Shown here in pieces: positions 18,275 through 26,745 of a stretch of 64,000 nucleotides of DNA (position 1 is its first letter; every line of letters starts with the position of its first letter). A program made the position numbers and the translations under genes. A model generated the notes under the pieces. The model did no database searches. It was not told where the DNA came from and saw only the letters and a program-made list of their open reading frames with translations. Origin of the DNA: Cellulomonas uda (GTDB taxonomy: Bacteria; Actinomycetota; Actinomycetes; Actinomycetales; Cellulomonadaceae); NCBI RefSeq assembly GCF_006538705.1, contig NZ_BJLP01000013.1, positions 1 through 64,000 on the forward strand, read 5' to 3'.

Positions 18275-18667
18275 GTGGCCGCCACCGAACGTGCCGTCGA
18301 GCTCGCCGTCACCGCCGCCCGCGCGGCGTCCGACCTCAAGGCGCAGGAGATCATCGCGCTCGACGTGAGCGAGCAGCTCGTCCTGACGGACGTGTTCCTC
18401 ATCGCGTCGGGCACCAACGAGCGGCAGGTCGGCGCGATCGTCGACGCGGTCGAGGAGTCGCTGTTCGCGCTCGGCGCCAAGCCCGTGCGTCGCGAGGGCA
18501 AGGCGCAGGGGCGCTGGGTGCTCATCGACTTCGGCGACGTCGTGGTGCACGTGCAGCACGCGGAGGACCGCGTGTACTACGCGCTCGAGCGCCTGTGGAA
18601 GGACTGCCCGCTCATCGAGCTGCCCGCCGACGCGCGGGGCGGTGACGGGAGCGAGGCGGACTCGTGA
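18275..18667 (+). CDS. rsfS: Ribosomal silencing factor RsfS
   Basis: 130-residue RsfS/Iojap protein that binds ribosomal protein L14 and blocks subunit joining in slow growth. The conserved run EIIALDVSEQLVLTDVFLIA, ASGTNERQVGAI, and a C-terminal GDVVVHVQH...YYALERLW are all present. GTG start with TAGGAGA four bases upstream. The last four bases overlap the next gene (GTGA). Confidence 0.95.
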   Translation: MAATERAVELAVTAARAASDLKAQEIIALDVSEQLVLTDVFLIASGTNERQVGAIVDAVEESLFALGAKPVRREGKAQGRWVLIDFGDVVVHVQHAEDRVYYALERLWKDCPLIELPADARGGDGSEADS

Positions 18668-19359
18668 CCGTCGGCCGCCTGCTGCTCTGGCGGCACGGCC
18701 GCACCGCGTTCAACGCCACCGCCCGGCTCCAGGGCCAGGTGGACATCCCGCTCGACGACGTCGGGCGCTGGCAGGCGCGCACCGCGGCGGCCGCGATGCT
18801 CGTGCGGCACACCCCGACGCGCGTCGTGTCCTCCGACCTGGGCCGCGCCCGTGAGACCGCCGACCCGCTCGCGCGCATGACGGGCGTCGAGGTCGAGACC
18901 GACGAGCGCGTGCGCGAACGCGCGTTCGGCGAGTGGGAGGGTCTGAGCGGCGCCGAGATCGCCGAGCGGTGGCCGCAGGAGTTCGCGCTGTGGCGGGCCG
19001 GCGGTGAACCCGAGCGCGTGGGCGCCGAGACCCGCCTCGAGGTCGCGCAGCGCACGGCGGCGGCGATCGACGAGCACGCCCAGCGCATGACGCGCGAGGA
19101 GACCCTCGTGATCGTGTCGCACGGTGCCGCGATCAGCTCCGCGGTCGCCGAGCTCATGGGTCTGCCCGCCGACTGGCGCGCGCTCGCGGGGATGCACAAC
19201 GCGCACTGGGCGGAGCTCGTGCCGTCGTCGTCGGGTGTCGCGCCCGCGTGGCGGCTCGTCGGCTACAACCTCGGCCCGACGGACGCCTCCGCGGACTGGA
19301 ACGCCGGCCCGGACCGCACCGACGAGCACGAGGGCGGCTCGACCCGCGACCCCGACTGA
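18664..19359 (+). CDS. Histidine phosphatase (phosphoglycerate-mutase-like) family protein
   Basis: 231 residues with the phosphatase signature LLLWRHGRTAFNATARLQGQ (catalytic His in RHG), second Arg in SSDLGRARETA, ERAFGEWEGL, and the late catalytic His in VIVSHGAAI. The substrate cannot be told from sequence; members beside rsfS are usually called phosphoglycerate mutase or broad phosphatase. The GTG overlaps the rsfS stop. It is the last gene of the nadD operon before the tRNA gene. The final about 35 residues are a disordered acidic tail. Confidence 0.88.
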   Translation: MTVGRLLLWRHGRTAFNATARLQGQVDIPLDDVGRWQARTAAAAMLVRHTPTRVVSSDLGRARETADPLARMTGVEVETDERVRERAFGEWEGLSGAEIAERWPQEFALWRAGGEPERVGAETRLEVAQRTAAAIDEHAQRMTREETLVIVSHGAAISSAVAELMGLPADWRALAGMHNAHWAELVPSSSGVAPAWRLVGYNLGPTDASADWNAGPDRTDEHEGGSTRDPD

Positions 19360-19387
19360 CGCGTGACGTGCGTCGCACGGGGGCGGA

Positions 19388-19418
19388 TTGGCGTCCGGGC
19401 CGGTCATCGGCCTAGACT
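19388..19418 (+). promoter_or_regulatory. Probable promoter of tRNA-Ala
   Basis: TTGGCG (19388-19393) and TAGACT (19413-19418) with a long 19-base spacer. Transcription would start about 30 bases before the mature tRNA. Confidence 0.45.
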
Positions 19419-19454
19419 CTCCGAGCGTCCCCACGGGGGCCGACAACAGAACAC

Positions 19455-19527
19455 GGGGCTGTGGCGCAGCTGGTAGCGCACCTGCATGGCATGCAGGGGG
19501 TCAGGGGTTCGAGTCCCCTCAGCTCCA
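19455..19527 (+). tRNA. tRNA-Ala (anticodon GGC)
   Basis: 73 bases folding into a complete cloverleaf. Acceptor GGGGCTG pairs with CAGCTCC and contains the G3-U70 pair that identifies alanine tRNAs. The anticodon stem CCTGC/GCAGG closes the loop ATGGCAT with anticodon GGC, and the T arm is GGGGTTCGAGTCCCC. The discriminator base is A; CCA is not encoded. An open frame across it is an artefact. Confidence 0.97.
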
Positions 19528-19534
19528 CCGGATC

Positions 19535-19565
19535 GAGAGCGGGTCGTCGTCGACGGCCCGCTCTC
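19535..19565 (+). terminator. Terminator after tRNA-Ala
   Basis: GAGAGCGGG (19535-19543) pairs with CCCGCTCTC (19557-19565) eight bases after the tRNA, followed by a T-containing stretch. Confidence 0.6.
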
Positions 19566-19634
19566 GTCGTCTCTGGCGCCGGTGTGGTGCGAGCGGGTGG
19601 TCGCTGGGGTCCGCCCTCGCGCCGCGAGGACCGG

Positions 19635-19996
19635 TCAGGCTCCTGGTGGTCCGGCGTGGTCGCTCGGGCCGAGGACGTACCGGCCGGAGCCCACTGCCGC
19701 GTGCACCGCGCAGGCGGTCTGCGCGAGCATCCATGGCCCGACGATGCCGTCGACGACCGTGAGGTAGCCGCCCTCGGCATACGTGAACGCTGCCTGGGCC
19801 ACGACGCGCAGGACCGTCTGGTTCTGCGCGTCGGCCTCGGGCAGGTACGGGGGACTGCCCCCGAGACGACCCAGTGCCAGACGTCGTCGGTGTGCAGGTG
19901 CACCGCACGCGGGTGCGACGCGGCGAGCGCGCGTGCCGTCGTGGACTTCCCGGCCCCGGGCGGGCCAGTGAGGATCCCGACGTCGGCTGCGCCCAC
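19635..19996 (-). pseudogene. Frameshifted and 3'-truncated AAA/P-loop kinase-like gene
   Basis: The start at 19996 gives MGAADVGILTGPPGAGKSTT (Walker A) and HTDDVWHWVVSGAVP, as in small AAA_33-type kinases of about 180 residues. At a run of five G (19849-19853, plus strand) the frame breaks; the next frame continues exactly as expected with PPYLPEADAQNQTV, then GGYLTVVDGIVGPWML. One more base in that run would restore the frame. Even the joined protein ends after about 120 residues, near GRYVLGPSDHAGP, so the C-terminal third is lost as well, next to the tRNA-Ala gene. A sequencing error could explain the frameshift but not the shortening. Confidence 0.7.
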
Positions 19997-20093
19997 GTCG
20001 GGATGCTACCGAGCGGTGAGGTGCCGCACCTCGGGCCGGCGGCCTCGTCGCGGTCGGCCGGCGCTCGGCGCGTGCGGGTCGGGAGGAAAGTGC

Positions 20094-20456
20094 ATGATGT
20101 GGGGCATGGTGCAGGTCGGGCGGGTGTACGACGAGGGCGACGGGAGCCGTCGCGTCCTCGTGGACCGGCTGTGGCCGCGCGGGATGCGCAAGGACGACCC
20201 GCGGATCGACGAGTGGCTGCCGCTGGCCGCGCCGAGCACGGAGCTGCGGCACTGGTACGGCCATCGTGCCGAGGCGTTCGACGAGTTCGCCCGTCGCTAC
20301 GAGGCGGAGCTCGCGCAGGGCGAGCAGGCGGACGCGTTCGCGCGGCTGGCCGCGCTGGTGGAGCACGAGCCGACGACGATGGTGACCGCGACGCGCGAGG
20401 TGGAGCTGAGTCACCTCACGGTCCTGGCGCGGCTGCTCGACGAGCGCACGCGCTGA
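20094..20456 (+). CDS. DUF488 family protein
   Basis: 120 residues with the family hallmarks VGRVYDEGDGSRRVLVDRLW, PRGMRKDD and ELRHWYGH. Function unknown; the fold is a small alpha/beta domain. GGGAGGAAAG (20081-20090) sits before the ATG at 20094; ATGs at 20097 and 20106 are also in frame. It is divergent from the broken kinase gene and is followed within seven bases by the exporter gene. Confidence 0.88.
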   Translation: MMWGMVQVGRVYDEGDGSRRVLVDRLWPRGMRKDDPRIDEWLPLAAPSTELRHWYGHRAEAFDEFARRYEAELAQGEQADAFARLAALVEHEPTTMVTATREVELSHLTVLARLLDERTR

Positions 20457-20462
20457 CCCGCG

Positions 20463-22343
20463 ATGCCCGGCGCGCGGTGGGTCGCGGACGTCGACCCGCT
20501 CCCGGCGGCGACGCCCGGCGAGTCGTCGACGCCCGCTGCGACCTCGGTCCCCGCGACCCAGGAGCCCGTCCCGACGGGACCGGCGGCGACGCCGAGCCTG
20601 CCGATCCCGGCGCCCGACGCGACCGCCCCGCCGACGGCCCCGGCGACGGCCCCGCCGACCGCCGTTCCGACGCCGTCCGCATCGCCGTCGCCCGCGGGTA
20701 CGGGATCTCCGGCGCCGCTGCCGACGACGAGCGAGGTCGCCACCCCGACGCCGACCAGCACCGGGTCGGTCTGGACGACGCCACCGACGGTCACGACGAG
20801 CGAGCTGCCGGTCGGGATGCTCGTGCTCGCCCTGCTGGTCCTCGTCGCGGCGAGCGCCGCGATCCTGCTGGCGACGCGTCGCGGGGGTGCGCGGCGGCCG
20901 ACGACCGCGCCGGCGACGGCGTCCGCCCCGGCGACGGCGTCCGCCGCGACACCGGGCACGACCGTGACGGTCCCGCTGCGGGTCCCGACGTCCACGCTGC
21001 TCGTCGGCGGCTCCGCCATCGCGGATGCCGACGAGGACGTCGCCGACCTGCTCGCGGCGACACCGCCCGACGAGGCGCCGGTGGGGCCCGCGGAGGAGCC
21101 GGCGACGGCGGACGAGACGGTGCGGTTCTGCCTCCAGCTCGGTGAGGCGATGATCGACGCGACCGCGCCGGTGGTGCAGGTGCAGGACGCGCTCGAGCAC
21201 GTGGCGCACGCGAACGGGCTGCCGGACGTGGAGGTCGTCGCGCTGCCGACCGCTCTGGTGCTGTCCACGCCGCGCGCGGCGCAGACGCGCACGGTCGCGG
21301 TGTCGGCGGGGTACCGCTCGCTGCGGCTCGACCAGGTGCACGCGGTGCTCGAGGTCGCGGACCTGGCGCGCGAGGGGGAGGTCGGGCCGGCGGAGGGCTC
21401 GCGCCGGATCGCGGCGGCGTTCGCGAGCGACTCGCCGTACACGGCGTGGCAGCAGGCCCTGGGGTACGTGACCTCGGCGGTGGGGCTCGCGCTCGTGCTC
21501 GGCGGGTCGCTCACGGACGTGGCGCTCGCGGCGGTGCTGGGTGCGGCGGTCGTCGGGTTCGAGAAGCTCACCAGTGCGCGGGCCGGACCGTACCGGTCGA
21601 TCGTCGTGCTGCTGTCGGCGTTCGGCGTGTCGACGGTCGTCTTCACGGCGTCGCGCACGGGGCTCGACGTGTCGCTGCTGCCCGCGCTCGTGGCACCGCT
21701 CATCACGTTCCTGCCGGGGGCGCTGCTCACGACGTCGGTGATCGATCTCGCGACGCGGCAGATGATCGCGGGCGCGGCGCGGCTCGCGGCCGGCGTCATG
21801 ACGCTCGTGCTGCTCGCGCTCGGGATCGTCGGGGGAGCGAACCTCGTCGGCATCCCGGCGTCGGCGGTCGCACCGGGCGGGGAGCAGGCGCTCGGCTGGC
21901 CGGGTGCCTGGCTCGGGGTCGTGGTGTACGGGGTGGGCGTGACGATCCGGCACAGCGCGCGGCGGCGCGCGGTGCCGTGGATCCTGCTCGTGCTCGTCGT
22001 CGCGTACGCGGGGCAGCTCGTCGGCGGCGCGCTGCTCGGCTCGCAGGTGTCCGGCTTCGTCGGCGCGCTCGCCATGACGCCGGTGGCGCTCGTCGTCGCC
22101 CGCCACCCGGACGGTCCGCCCGCGATGGTGAGCTTCCTGCCGGCGTTCTGGCTCCTGGTCCCCGGGGCGCTGGGTCTCGTCGGCGTGACGTCGGTGCTGG
22201 GGGAGTCGGCCGGGCAGGGGATCACGGCCGTCGTCACGGCCGCGACGACGATGGTCGCGATCTCGCTGGGGGTGCTCACGGGCCTGGGCGCGGGGTCGTG
22301 GGCGCTCGCGAACCGGTGGTGGGTGCGCGAGCGGACGGGCTGA
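20463..22343 (+). CDS. ThrE-family threonine/serine exporter with Thr/Pro-rich N-terminal extension
   Basis: 626 residues. The core (from about 220) matches ThrE/DUF1212: a cytoplasmic amphipathic part ETVRFCLQLGEAMIDATAPV, NGLPDVEVVALPTALVLS, then about ten helices in two five-helix halves (SAVGLALVLGGSLTDVALAA onward). In front is a Pro/Thr/Ala-rich segment (1-115) and an extra transmembrane helix (about 117-138), so the rich segment is probably outside the membrane. ThrE exports threonine and serine in Corynebacterium; the substrate here is inferred. The ATG is six bases after the DUF488 stop. Confidence 0.85.
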   Translation: MPGARWVADVDPLPAATPGESSTPAATSVPATQEPVPTGPAATPSLPIPAPDATAPPTAPATAPPTAVPTPSASPSPAGTGSPAPLPTTSEVATPTPTSTGSVWTTPPTVTTSELPVGMLVLALLVLVAASAAILLATRRGGARRPTTAPATASAPATASAATPGTTVTVPLRVPTSTLLVGGSAIADADEDVADLLAATPPDEAPVGPAEEPATADETVRFCLQLGEAMIDATAPVVQVQDALEHVAHANGLPDVEVVALPTALVLSTPRAAQTRTVAVSAGYRSLRLDQVHAVLEVADLAREGEVGPAEGSRRIAAAFASDSPYTAWQQALGYVTSAVGLALVLGGSLTDVALAAVLGAAVVGFEKLTSARAGPYRSIVVLLSAFGVSTVVFTASRTGLDVSLLPALVAPLITFLPGALLTTSVIDLATRQMIAGAARLAAGVMTLVLLALGIVGGANLVGIPASAVAPGGEQALGWPGAWLGVVVYGVGVTIRHSARRRAVPWILLVLVVAYAGQLVGGALLGSQVSGFVGALAMTPVALVVARHPDGPPAMVSFLPAFWLLVPGALGLVGVTSVLGESAGQGITAVVTAATTMVAISLGVLTGLGAGSWALANRWWVRERTG

Positions 22344-22523
22344 GCCGCCTGGGCCTAACGGGTGAGCGCGGGACGAGCACCTGGTCCGTGAGGGTCGAGG
22401 GCGCCACACGTCCGGGTCGTTTGTCCGGACTTCGCGCCCGAAAACCCGACATGCCGGGTAGTGTCCGGCGCGGCCGTCCGCGCGCGGAGGGCCGCACGAC
22501 CCGACGAACGAAGGAGCAGGCGG

Positions 22524-23279
22524 ATGAGCAGGTGGACCACGGTCGCGACGAACGGGCGCAAGCGGTGGGCGGCGGTGGTCGCGGGTGCGGCGCTCGTGCT
22601 CACGACGGCGTTCGCGGCGGTGCCGGCGAACGCGGACACGGCGCAGGCCTACCCGGTCACCATGAAGATCTCGCCGTTCAGCGCGACGAAGCCCGCGAGC
22701 GGCTGCAAGGACATCTTCTGGTGGGTCACGGTCTCCGGTCTGAAGTCGGGCACGGTGTACAAGTTCACGTCCTCGGCGAAGCAGGGGACCGCTGACCCGA
22801 TCACCGGCTCGCTCGTCAGCTACCCGCTGAAGAACGGCAGCAACAAGGTCCGCGGCTACGTCTGCTCGAGCCTCGACAAGTCCGGCCCGTACAAGATCAA
22901 CGCAGCCGTGCGCGTGGACGGCAAGGTCCAGGGCGCGGCCGAGGCGCGCGGTGCGCTGCGCGTCACGCCGGTGCTCGACCTCAACGGCTACGACACCACC
23001 TCGGGCTTCTACGTCTACGGGTACCCGTCTCCTGCCATCGACATGAAGGGCAAGGAGATCCGGATCTACTTCAAGAAGAAGGGCACGAGCACGTTCAAGG
23101 TCGTCGGCAAGACGACCGTGAACTCGAGCGGCAAGTGGGGCTTCAAGTCCAAGGCGATCACGCTCGGTCACGTCTACGTCAGCTACGCGGGCTCGGACTA
23201 CGTGCTCAAGGCGCGGTCCGTGACGCGTGAGATCGTCCCGGCGCGCTCGTCGTCGGCGACCGGCGTGTCGCTCGGCTGA
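22524..23279 (+). CDS. Secreted protein of unknown function
   Basis: 251 residues. A Sec signal peptide is clear: RKRWAAVVAGAALVLTTAFA followed by AAVPANADTAQA, with cleavage probably after ANA or AQA. The mature part is Lys/Gly/Ser/Tyr-rich and beta-like, with two Cys (GCKDIFWW and GYVCSSL) that could form a disulphide, and a C-terminal half (STFKVVGKTTVNSSGKWGFK) resembling bacterial Ig-like surface domains. AAGGAG lies seven bases before the ATG. I do not recognise a family. Confidence 0.75.
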   Translation: MSRWTTVATNGRKRWAAVVAGAALVLTTAFAAVPANADTAQAYPVTMKISPFSATKPASGCKDIFWWVTVSGLKSGTVYKFTSSAKQGTADPITGSLVSYPLKNGSNKVRGYVCSSLDKSGPYKINAAVRVDGKVQGAAEARGALRVTPVLDLNGYDTTSGFYVYGYPSPAIDMKGKEIRIYFKKKGTSTFKVVGKTTVNSSGKWGFKSKAITLGHVYVSYAGSDYVLKARSVTREIVPARSSSATGVSLG

Positions 23280-23290
23280 CCCGTGTCGCG

Positions 23291-23327
23291 CCTCGGGCCC
23301 GGACCCCTCGTGGGTCCGGGCCCGAGG
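23291..23327 (+). terminator. Strong terminator after the secreted protein gene
   Basis: A perfect 16-bp stem (23291-23306 with 23312-23327, CCTCGGGCCCGGACCC and its complement) around a five-base loop, 12 bases after the stop codon. Confidence 0.85.
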
Positions 23328-23385
23328 CCGTTCCGGGGCCCTGCTCACGCCGTGGAACGCGGGCACGGCCCGCACACCCGTGGCC

Positions 23386-23391
23386 TATGTT
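23386..23391 (+). promoter_or_regulatory. -10 element of ppc (leaderless start)
   Basis: TATGTT ends six bases before the GTG of ppc, so transcription would start at the first base of the start codon. No ribosome-binding site is present. Confidence 0.6.
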
Positions 23392-23397
23392 GTCCGG

Positions 23398-26073
23398 GTG
23401 ACAGCACCACTTCCCGCCCGTGAGAACCGCCGCGGCACCGCCCGTCACGAGGTCCCCGAACCCCTGCGCAACGACGTCCGCGTCCTCGGTGAGTTCCTCG
23501 GCCGGGTGCTGCGGGAGTCGGTGGGGGACGGCCTCCTCGTGGACGTCGAGCGGCTCCGCGAGCTCGCGATCGCCGCGCACGACGAGCCCGAGGGCGACGC
23601 CCTCGCCCGAGCCGAGGAGCTCGTCGCGGGCTTCACGCTCGAACGTGCCGAGCAGGTCGCCCGCGCGTTCACGTGCTACTTCCACCTCGCCAACACGGCG
23701 GAGGAGTACCACCGCGTGCGCGTCCTGCGGGAGCGCGAGGCCCACGCGGACCCGCACACCCTCACGGCCGACGACTCCCTGCCGTCCGCGGTCGCGCAGC
23801 TCGCGACCGAGGTCGGCGAGCAGGAGGCACGCCGTCGCCTGGCCGAGGTCGAGTTCCGGCCGGTCCTGACGGCGCACCCCACGGAGGCGCGCCGCCGCGC
23901 GGTGTCCCGCTCGATCCGGCGGATCGCGGAGCTGGTCGCCGAGCGTGACGTGCTGTCGACCGGCGGGGTGTCGCTCGCCGAGAACGACCGGCGTCTGCTC
24001 GCCGAGATCGACACGCTGTGGCGCACCGCGCCGCTGCGTCAGTCGAAGCCGACCGTGCTCGACGAGGTCCGCACGGTGCTCGGCGTGTTCGAGTCGACCC
24101 TGGCCGACGTGCTGCCCGCCGTGTACCGGCGCCTCGACGACTGGCTCCTCGACGGTGACGCGGGCACCACGCCGCCCGTCGTGCGCCCGTTCGCGCGCCT
24201 GGGCTCGTGGATCGGCGGCGACCGCGACGGCAACCCGAACGTCACGGCGGAGATCACACGTGCCGCGGCACAGCTCGCCTCGGAGCAGGCGCTGCTGGAG
24301 CTCGAGCGGTCCGCGGTCCGCACGGCGGCCGGCCTCACGCTCGACGGCGCGGGCACGCCCGCCTCGTCGGAGCTCAACGCGCTGTGGCAGCGCGAGCGCT
24401 CGCTGTCGGAGGCGATCGCGTCCCGCGTCGCGGCCGAGTCGCCCAACGAGCCGCACCGCCGCGCGCTGCTGTTCGTGGCCGAGCGGCTCGCCGCCACGCG
24501 CAGCCGCAACGCCGACCTGGCGTACGGCACCTCGGGCGAGCTCGAGGCCGACCTGCTCGTCGTGCAGCGTTCGCTCGTCGACGCCGGCGCGACCCGGCAG
24601 GCGTTCGGTGACCTGCAGCGCCTGCTGTGGCAGGTGCAGACGTTCGGCTTCCACCTGGCGGAGCTCGAGCTGCGTCAACACTCCCAGGTGCACGAGGCCG
24701 CACTGGCGGACATCGCGGCCAAGGGCGTCGACGGTGACCTGGAGCCGCGCACGGTCGAGGTGCTCGACACGTTCCGGACCATCGGCACGGTGCAGAAGCG
24801 GTTCGGGCCGGACGCGGCGCGCCGCTACATCGTGTCCTTCACGCAGAAGCCCGAGCACCTGGCGGCGGTCTACGAGCTCGCCGAGCTCGCGTACGGGGGC
24901 GCGGAGAACGTGCCCGTGATCGACGCGGTGCCGCTGTTCGAGACGTTCGCGGACCTGCAGGCGAGCGTCGGCATCCTGGAGAAGGCGCTCGAGCTGCCGC
25001 AGGTGCGCAAGCGCCTCGCGGAGAACGGCCGACGGGTCGAGGTCATGCTCGGCTACTCCGACTCGTCGAAGGACGTCGGCCCGCTCTCGGCGACGCTCGC
25101 GCTCGACGACGCGCAGCGTCGCATCGCGCAGTGGGCACGGGACAACGACATCCAGCTGACCCTCTTCCACGGGCGCGGCGGGGCGCTCGGCCGCGGTGGC
25201 GGTCCCGCGAACCGTGCGGTGCTCGCGCAGCCCCCGGGCTCGGTCGACGGTCGGTTCAAGCTGACCGAGCAGGGCGAGGTCATCTTCGCCCGCTACGGCG
25301 ACCCGCACATCGCCGCGCGGCACATCGAGCAGGTCGTCGCGGCGACGCTGCTGCAGGGCGCGCCGAGCGTGGAGCGACGCAACGCCGAGGCCGCCGACCG
25401 GTTCCGGCCGCTCGCGGACCGGCTCGACGTCGCCTCGCGCTCGCACTTCCACGCGCTCGTCAAGGCCGAGGGCTTCCCGCAGTGGTTCGCCCAGGTCACG
25501 CCGCTCGAGGAGATCGGTCTGCTGCCGATCGGCTCGCGCCCGGCGCGCCGCGGCCTGTCGGTGTCGTCGCTCGACGACCTGCGGGCGATCCCGTGGGTGT
25601 TCTCCTGGTCCCAGGCGCGCATCAACCTGGCCGGCTGGTACGGCCTGGGCACGGCGCTCGAGTCGGTCGACGACCTCGCCGAGCTGCGCTCCGCGTACGA
25701 GCAGTGGCCGCTGTTCGCGACCATCATCGACAACGTCGAGATGTCGCTCGCGAAGACCGACGAGCGGATCGCGGCGCGCTACCTCGCGCTCGGCGACCGC
25801 GAGGACCTCGCGCAGCTCGTGCTCGACGAGATGGTGCGCACGCGGCACTGGGTGCTCGCGATCACGGACTCGGACGCGATCCTGTCCCGCCGTCGGATCC
25901 TCGGCCGCGCGGTCCAGCTGCGTAGCCCGTACGTCGACGCGCTGTCGCTCCTGCAGCTGCGCGCGCTGCGGGGGCTGCGCACGGGCGACGCGCCCGAGCG
26001 CACCGAGGACCTGCAGCGCCTGCTGCTGCTGAGCGTCAACGGCGTGGCCGCGGGCGTCCAGAACACCGGCTGA
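23398..26073 (+). CDS. ppc: Phosphoenolpyruvate carboxylase
   Basis: Anaplerotic enzyme fixing bicarbonate onto PEP to give oxaloacetate. 891 residues, standard length. Visible signatures are VLTAHPTEARRR (catalytic His), SWIGGDRDGNPNVT, LGYSDSSKDVG, the catalytic loop FHGRGGALGRGGGP and the C-terminal SVNGVAAGVQNTG, which ends in the invariant NTG. GTG start at 23398 directly downstream of a -10 element, hence probably a leaderless message. It is a single-gene unit, with terminators on both sides. Confidence 0.97.
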   Translation: MTAPLPARENRRGTARHEVPEPLRNDVRVLGEFLGRVLRESVGDGLLVDVERLRELAIAAHDEPEGDALARAEELVAGFTLERAEQVARAFTCYFHLANTAEEYHRVRVLREREAHADPHTLTADDSLPSAVAQLATEVGEQEARRRLAEVEFRPVLTAHPTEARRRAVSRSIRRIAELVAERDVLSTGGVSLAENDRRLLAEIDTLWRTAPLRQSKPTVLDEVRTVLGVFESTLADVLPAVYRRLDDWLLDGDAGTTPPVVRPFARLGSWIGGDRDGNPNVTAEITRAAAQLASEQALLELERSAVRTAAGLTLDGAGTPASSELNALWQRERSLSEAIASRVAAESPNEPHRRALLFVAERLAATRSRNADLAYGTSGELEADLLVVQRSLVDAGATRQAFGDLQRLLWQVQTFGFHLAELELRQHSQVHEAALADIAAKGVDGDLEPRTVEVLDTFRTIGTVQKRFGPDAARRYIVSFTQKPEHLAAVYELAELAYGGAENVPVIDAVPLFETFADLQASVGILEKALELPQVRKRLAENGRRVEVMLGYSDSSKDVGPLSATLALDDAQRRIAQWARDNDIQLTLFHGRGGALGRGGGPANRAVLAQPPGSVDGRFKLTEQGEVIFARYGDPHIAARHIEQVVAATLLQGAPSVERRNAEAADRFRPLADRLDVASRSHFHALVKAEGFPQWFAQVTPLEEIGLLPIGSRPARRGLSVSSLDDLRAIPWVFSWSQARINLAGWYGLGTALESVDDLAELRSAYEQWPLFATIIDNVEMSLAKTDERIAARYLALGDREDLAQLVLDEMVRTRHWVLAITDSDAILSRRRILGRAVQLRSPYVDALSLLQLRALRGLRTGDAPERTEDLQRLLLLSVNGVAAGVQNTG

Positions 26074-26092
26074 CGCGCACGCACCCGGACAC

Positions 26093-26134
26093 ACGACGAG
26101 GGCTCCCCGGCAGTGCCGGTGGAGCCCTCGTCGT
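26093..26134. terminator. Bidirectional terminator between ppc and the Nudix gene
   Basis: ACGACGAGGGCTCC (26093-26106) and GGAGCCCTCGTCGT (26121-26134) form a 14-bp stem with a further inner CCGG pairing in the loop. It serves two convergent genes. Confidence 0.8.
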
Positions 26135-26169
26135 CGTGCGGGCCGTCGTCGGGCGTGCGGCGACGTCCC

Positions 26170-26658
26170 TCAGCGCGGCAGCGAGACGACCGCCGGCAGC
26201 GGGCGTCCCGTCGCGAGCGCGTCGAGCACCAGCCGCTCGTGCGGGACGACGTCCGGCAGCGCGGTGAGCGGGTACCAGCCCATCGCGGCGCTCTTGTCCG
26301 GCTCCTGGAGCGTGGGCTCGCCGTGCCACGACCGCGCGAGGAAGAACGCGTCGAGGCGCTGCTCGACCGCCGGCCCGCCGCGCTCGAACCGGTGCAGCGC
26401 GGTGAGTGGCTCGAGCGCGTCGGGGTCGACCCGGACGCCGCCCTCCTCGAGCGCCTCGCGCACCGCGGCCTCGTGCACCGACTCGCCGGGGTCGACGTGC
26501 CCCGCGAGCACGCCCCAGCGGCCGTCCATGTAGCCGGTGCCCTGCCGCAGCTGCAGCAGGACCTCGTCGCCTCGTCGCAGCACGACGTAGGCGGCGGCGA
26601 CGAGCAGGCTGCGGTGGCCCAGGTGGTCGTCGGGACGGTAGTGCTCGGGTGTGGTCAC
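26170..26658 (-). CDS. Nudix hydrolase
   Basis: 162 residues. The Nudix box GHVDPGESVHEAAVREALEE is complete, with the metal-binding REALEEGG, at about residues 53-75. It is preceded by YVVLRRGDEVLLQLRQGTGY, as in MutT-like house-cleaning enzymes, so a nucleoside diphosphate derivative is the likely substrate but cannot be named. The GTG at 26658 is the start; no strong ribosome site is seen. It is followed, convergently, by the ppc terminator. Confidence 0.88.
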   Translation of the reverse strand: MTTPEHYRPDDHLGHRSLLVAAAYVVLRRGDEVLLQLRQGTGYMDGRWGVLAGHVDPGESVHEAAVREALEEGGVRVDPDALEPLTALHRFERGGPAVEQRLDAFFLARSWHGEPTLQEPDKSAAMGWYPLTALPDVVPHERLVLDALATGRPLPAVVSLPR

Positions 26659-26685
26659 CCGGCGATCATCCCCGACGCGGAGCCA

Positions 26686-26745
26686 CCACGAGCCCGCTCA
26701 CCACGAGCCCGCTCACCACGAGCCCGCTCACCACGAGCCCGCTCA
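26686..26745. repeat. Four perfect tandem 15-bp repeats
   Basis: CCACGAGCCCGCTCA occurs four times head to tail without a change. The last copy ends in the stop codon of the YkoF-like gene (TCA read on the minus strand), and because the unit is a multiple of three, each copy brings another in-frame stop on that strand. The array fills most of the 84-base gap to the Nudix gene. Confidence 0.9.

Noticed and set aside
19461-20456. Open frame starting inside tRNA-Ala (MAQLVAHLHGMQGV...)
   Set aside because: This is the well-known false ORF produced by translating an alanine tRNA; the real gene starts at 20094.
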